Positions 13,365 to 13,447 of a DNA stretch of 13,447 bases are shown here, piece by piece. Positions within the stretch are counted from its first letter, which is position 1. Each line of letters begins with the position of its first letter. A model generated the notes under the pieces. That model was not told the DNA's origin. It searched no databases and saw only the letters and a list, made by a program, of their open reading frames with translations. Origin of the DNA: Nitrospirae bacterium RBG_13_39_12 (GTDB lineage: Bacteria; Nitrospirota; Thermodesulfovibrionia; Thermodesulfovibrionales; SM23-35); assembly GCA_001805125.1 (NCBI GenBank), contig MHEF01000151.1, forward strand, positions 9,633 to 23,079, given 5' to 3'. The translations under genes and the position numbers were made by a program.

Positions 13365-13447
13365 GGGTATGATAATTAAGGTTCTCATAATAGTGTGGAC
13401 ATAAAGTGGACATAAAAATGAGTGCATTTACTTTGTCATGCTGGCTT
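13365..13447. other. Right-edge region with 11-bp tandem repeat
   Basis: After the stop of the second hexahaem gene there is no T-tract terminator. GTGGACATAAA occurs twice without a gap (13395-13405 and 13406-13416), directly before an ATG at 13418 that opens a frame running off the window (MSAFTLSCWL). The repeat could be a binding site for a regulator of the next gene, or the multi-repeat end of an insertion sequence; repeated TGTCCACTT-like blocks (the reverse complement) occur at some IS21-type ends. The window stops too soon to decide. Confidence 0.35.

Overview
The window looks like chromosomal DNA of an AT-leaning, Gram-negative, cytochrome-rich anaerobe. All supported genes lie on the + strand. 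The organism is inferred, not shown: the large multiheme c-type cytochromes, a sigma-54 type promoter and the style of the sugar-polymer genes fit the Nitrospirota (Thermodesulfovibrio-like) or the Desulfobacterota/Desulfuromonadota. Nothing here fixes the phylum.

Region 1 (about 1-9547) is the end of a surface-polysaccharide or lipid-linked glycan gene cluster. It holds the tail of an upstream gene, a family 2 glycosyltransferase (GT2), a GT4 glycosyltransferase, a SAM methyltransferase, a glutamine-dependent asparagine synthetase-type amidotransferase (asnB family), a second GT4, a second small methyltransferase, a B12-binding-domain radical SAM enzyme, a dolichyl-phosphate-mannose-synthase-like GT2, a DUF2304 membrane protein and an unrecognised 53-codon reading frame. 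Many junctions overlap by 1-17 nt (1105/1117, 5074/5090, 6263/6273, 6835/6838, 9045/9048, 9386/9389), as expected for a translationally coupled operon. No flippase, polymerase or exporter is visible, so the cluster must extend upstream.

Region 2 (9572-13364) is an electron-transfer locus. A 15-haem exported cytochrome comes first, with haem motifs spaced at an almost constant 23 residues. After a 347-bp control region come two tandem, paralogous exported hexahaem cytochromes. Their motif order and several signature blocks resemble OmcS, the filament-forming extracellular cytochrome of Geobacter sulfurreducens (family recognised from memory, not from a search). The second paralog keeps the CXXCH-x-x-His pattern which in OmcS donates a haem ligand to the neighbouring subunit; the first has Tyr there. 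In both, the third haem motif is an unusual CX5CH.

The control region contains a near-consensus sigma-54 promoter (10915-10930) with two short palindromes upstream and a leader with mutually exclusive hairpins. Between the two hexahaem genes lies a compact nested inverted-repeat element (12162-12274) that ends just before an ATG, which makes the start of the second cytochrome ambiguous. The right edge carries an 11-bp tandem repeat of unknown meaning.

Taken together, the most interesting reading is a candidate OmcS/OmcT-like cytochrome-filament locus beside a glycan cluster. Extracellular polysaccharide is known to help hold cytochromes at the Geobacter surface, but a functional link here is inference.
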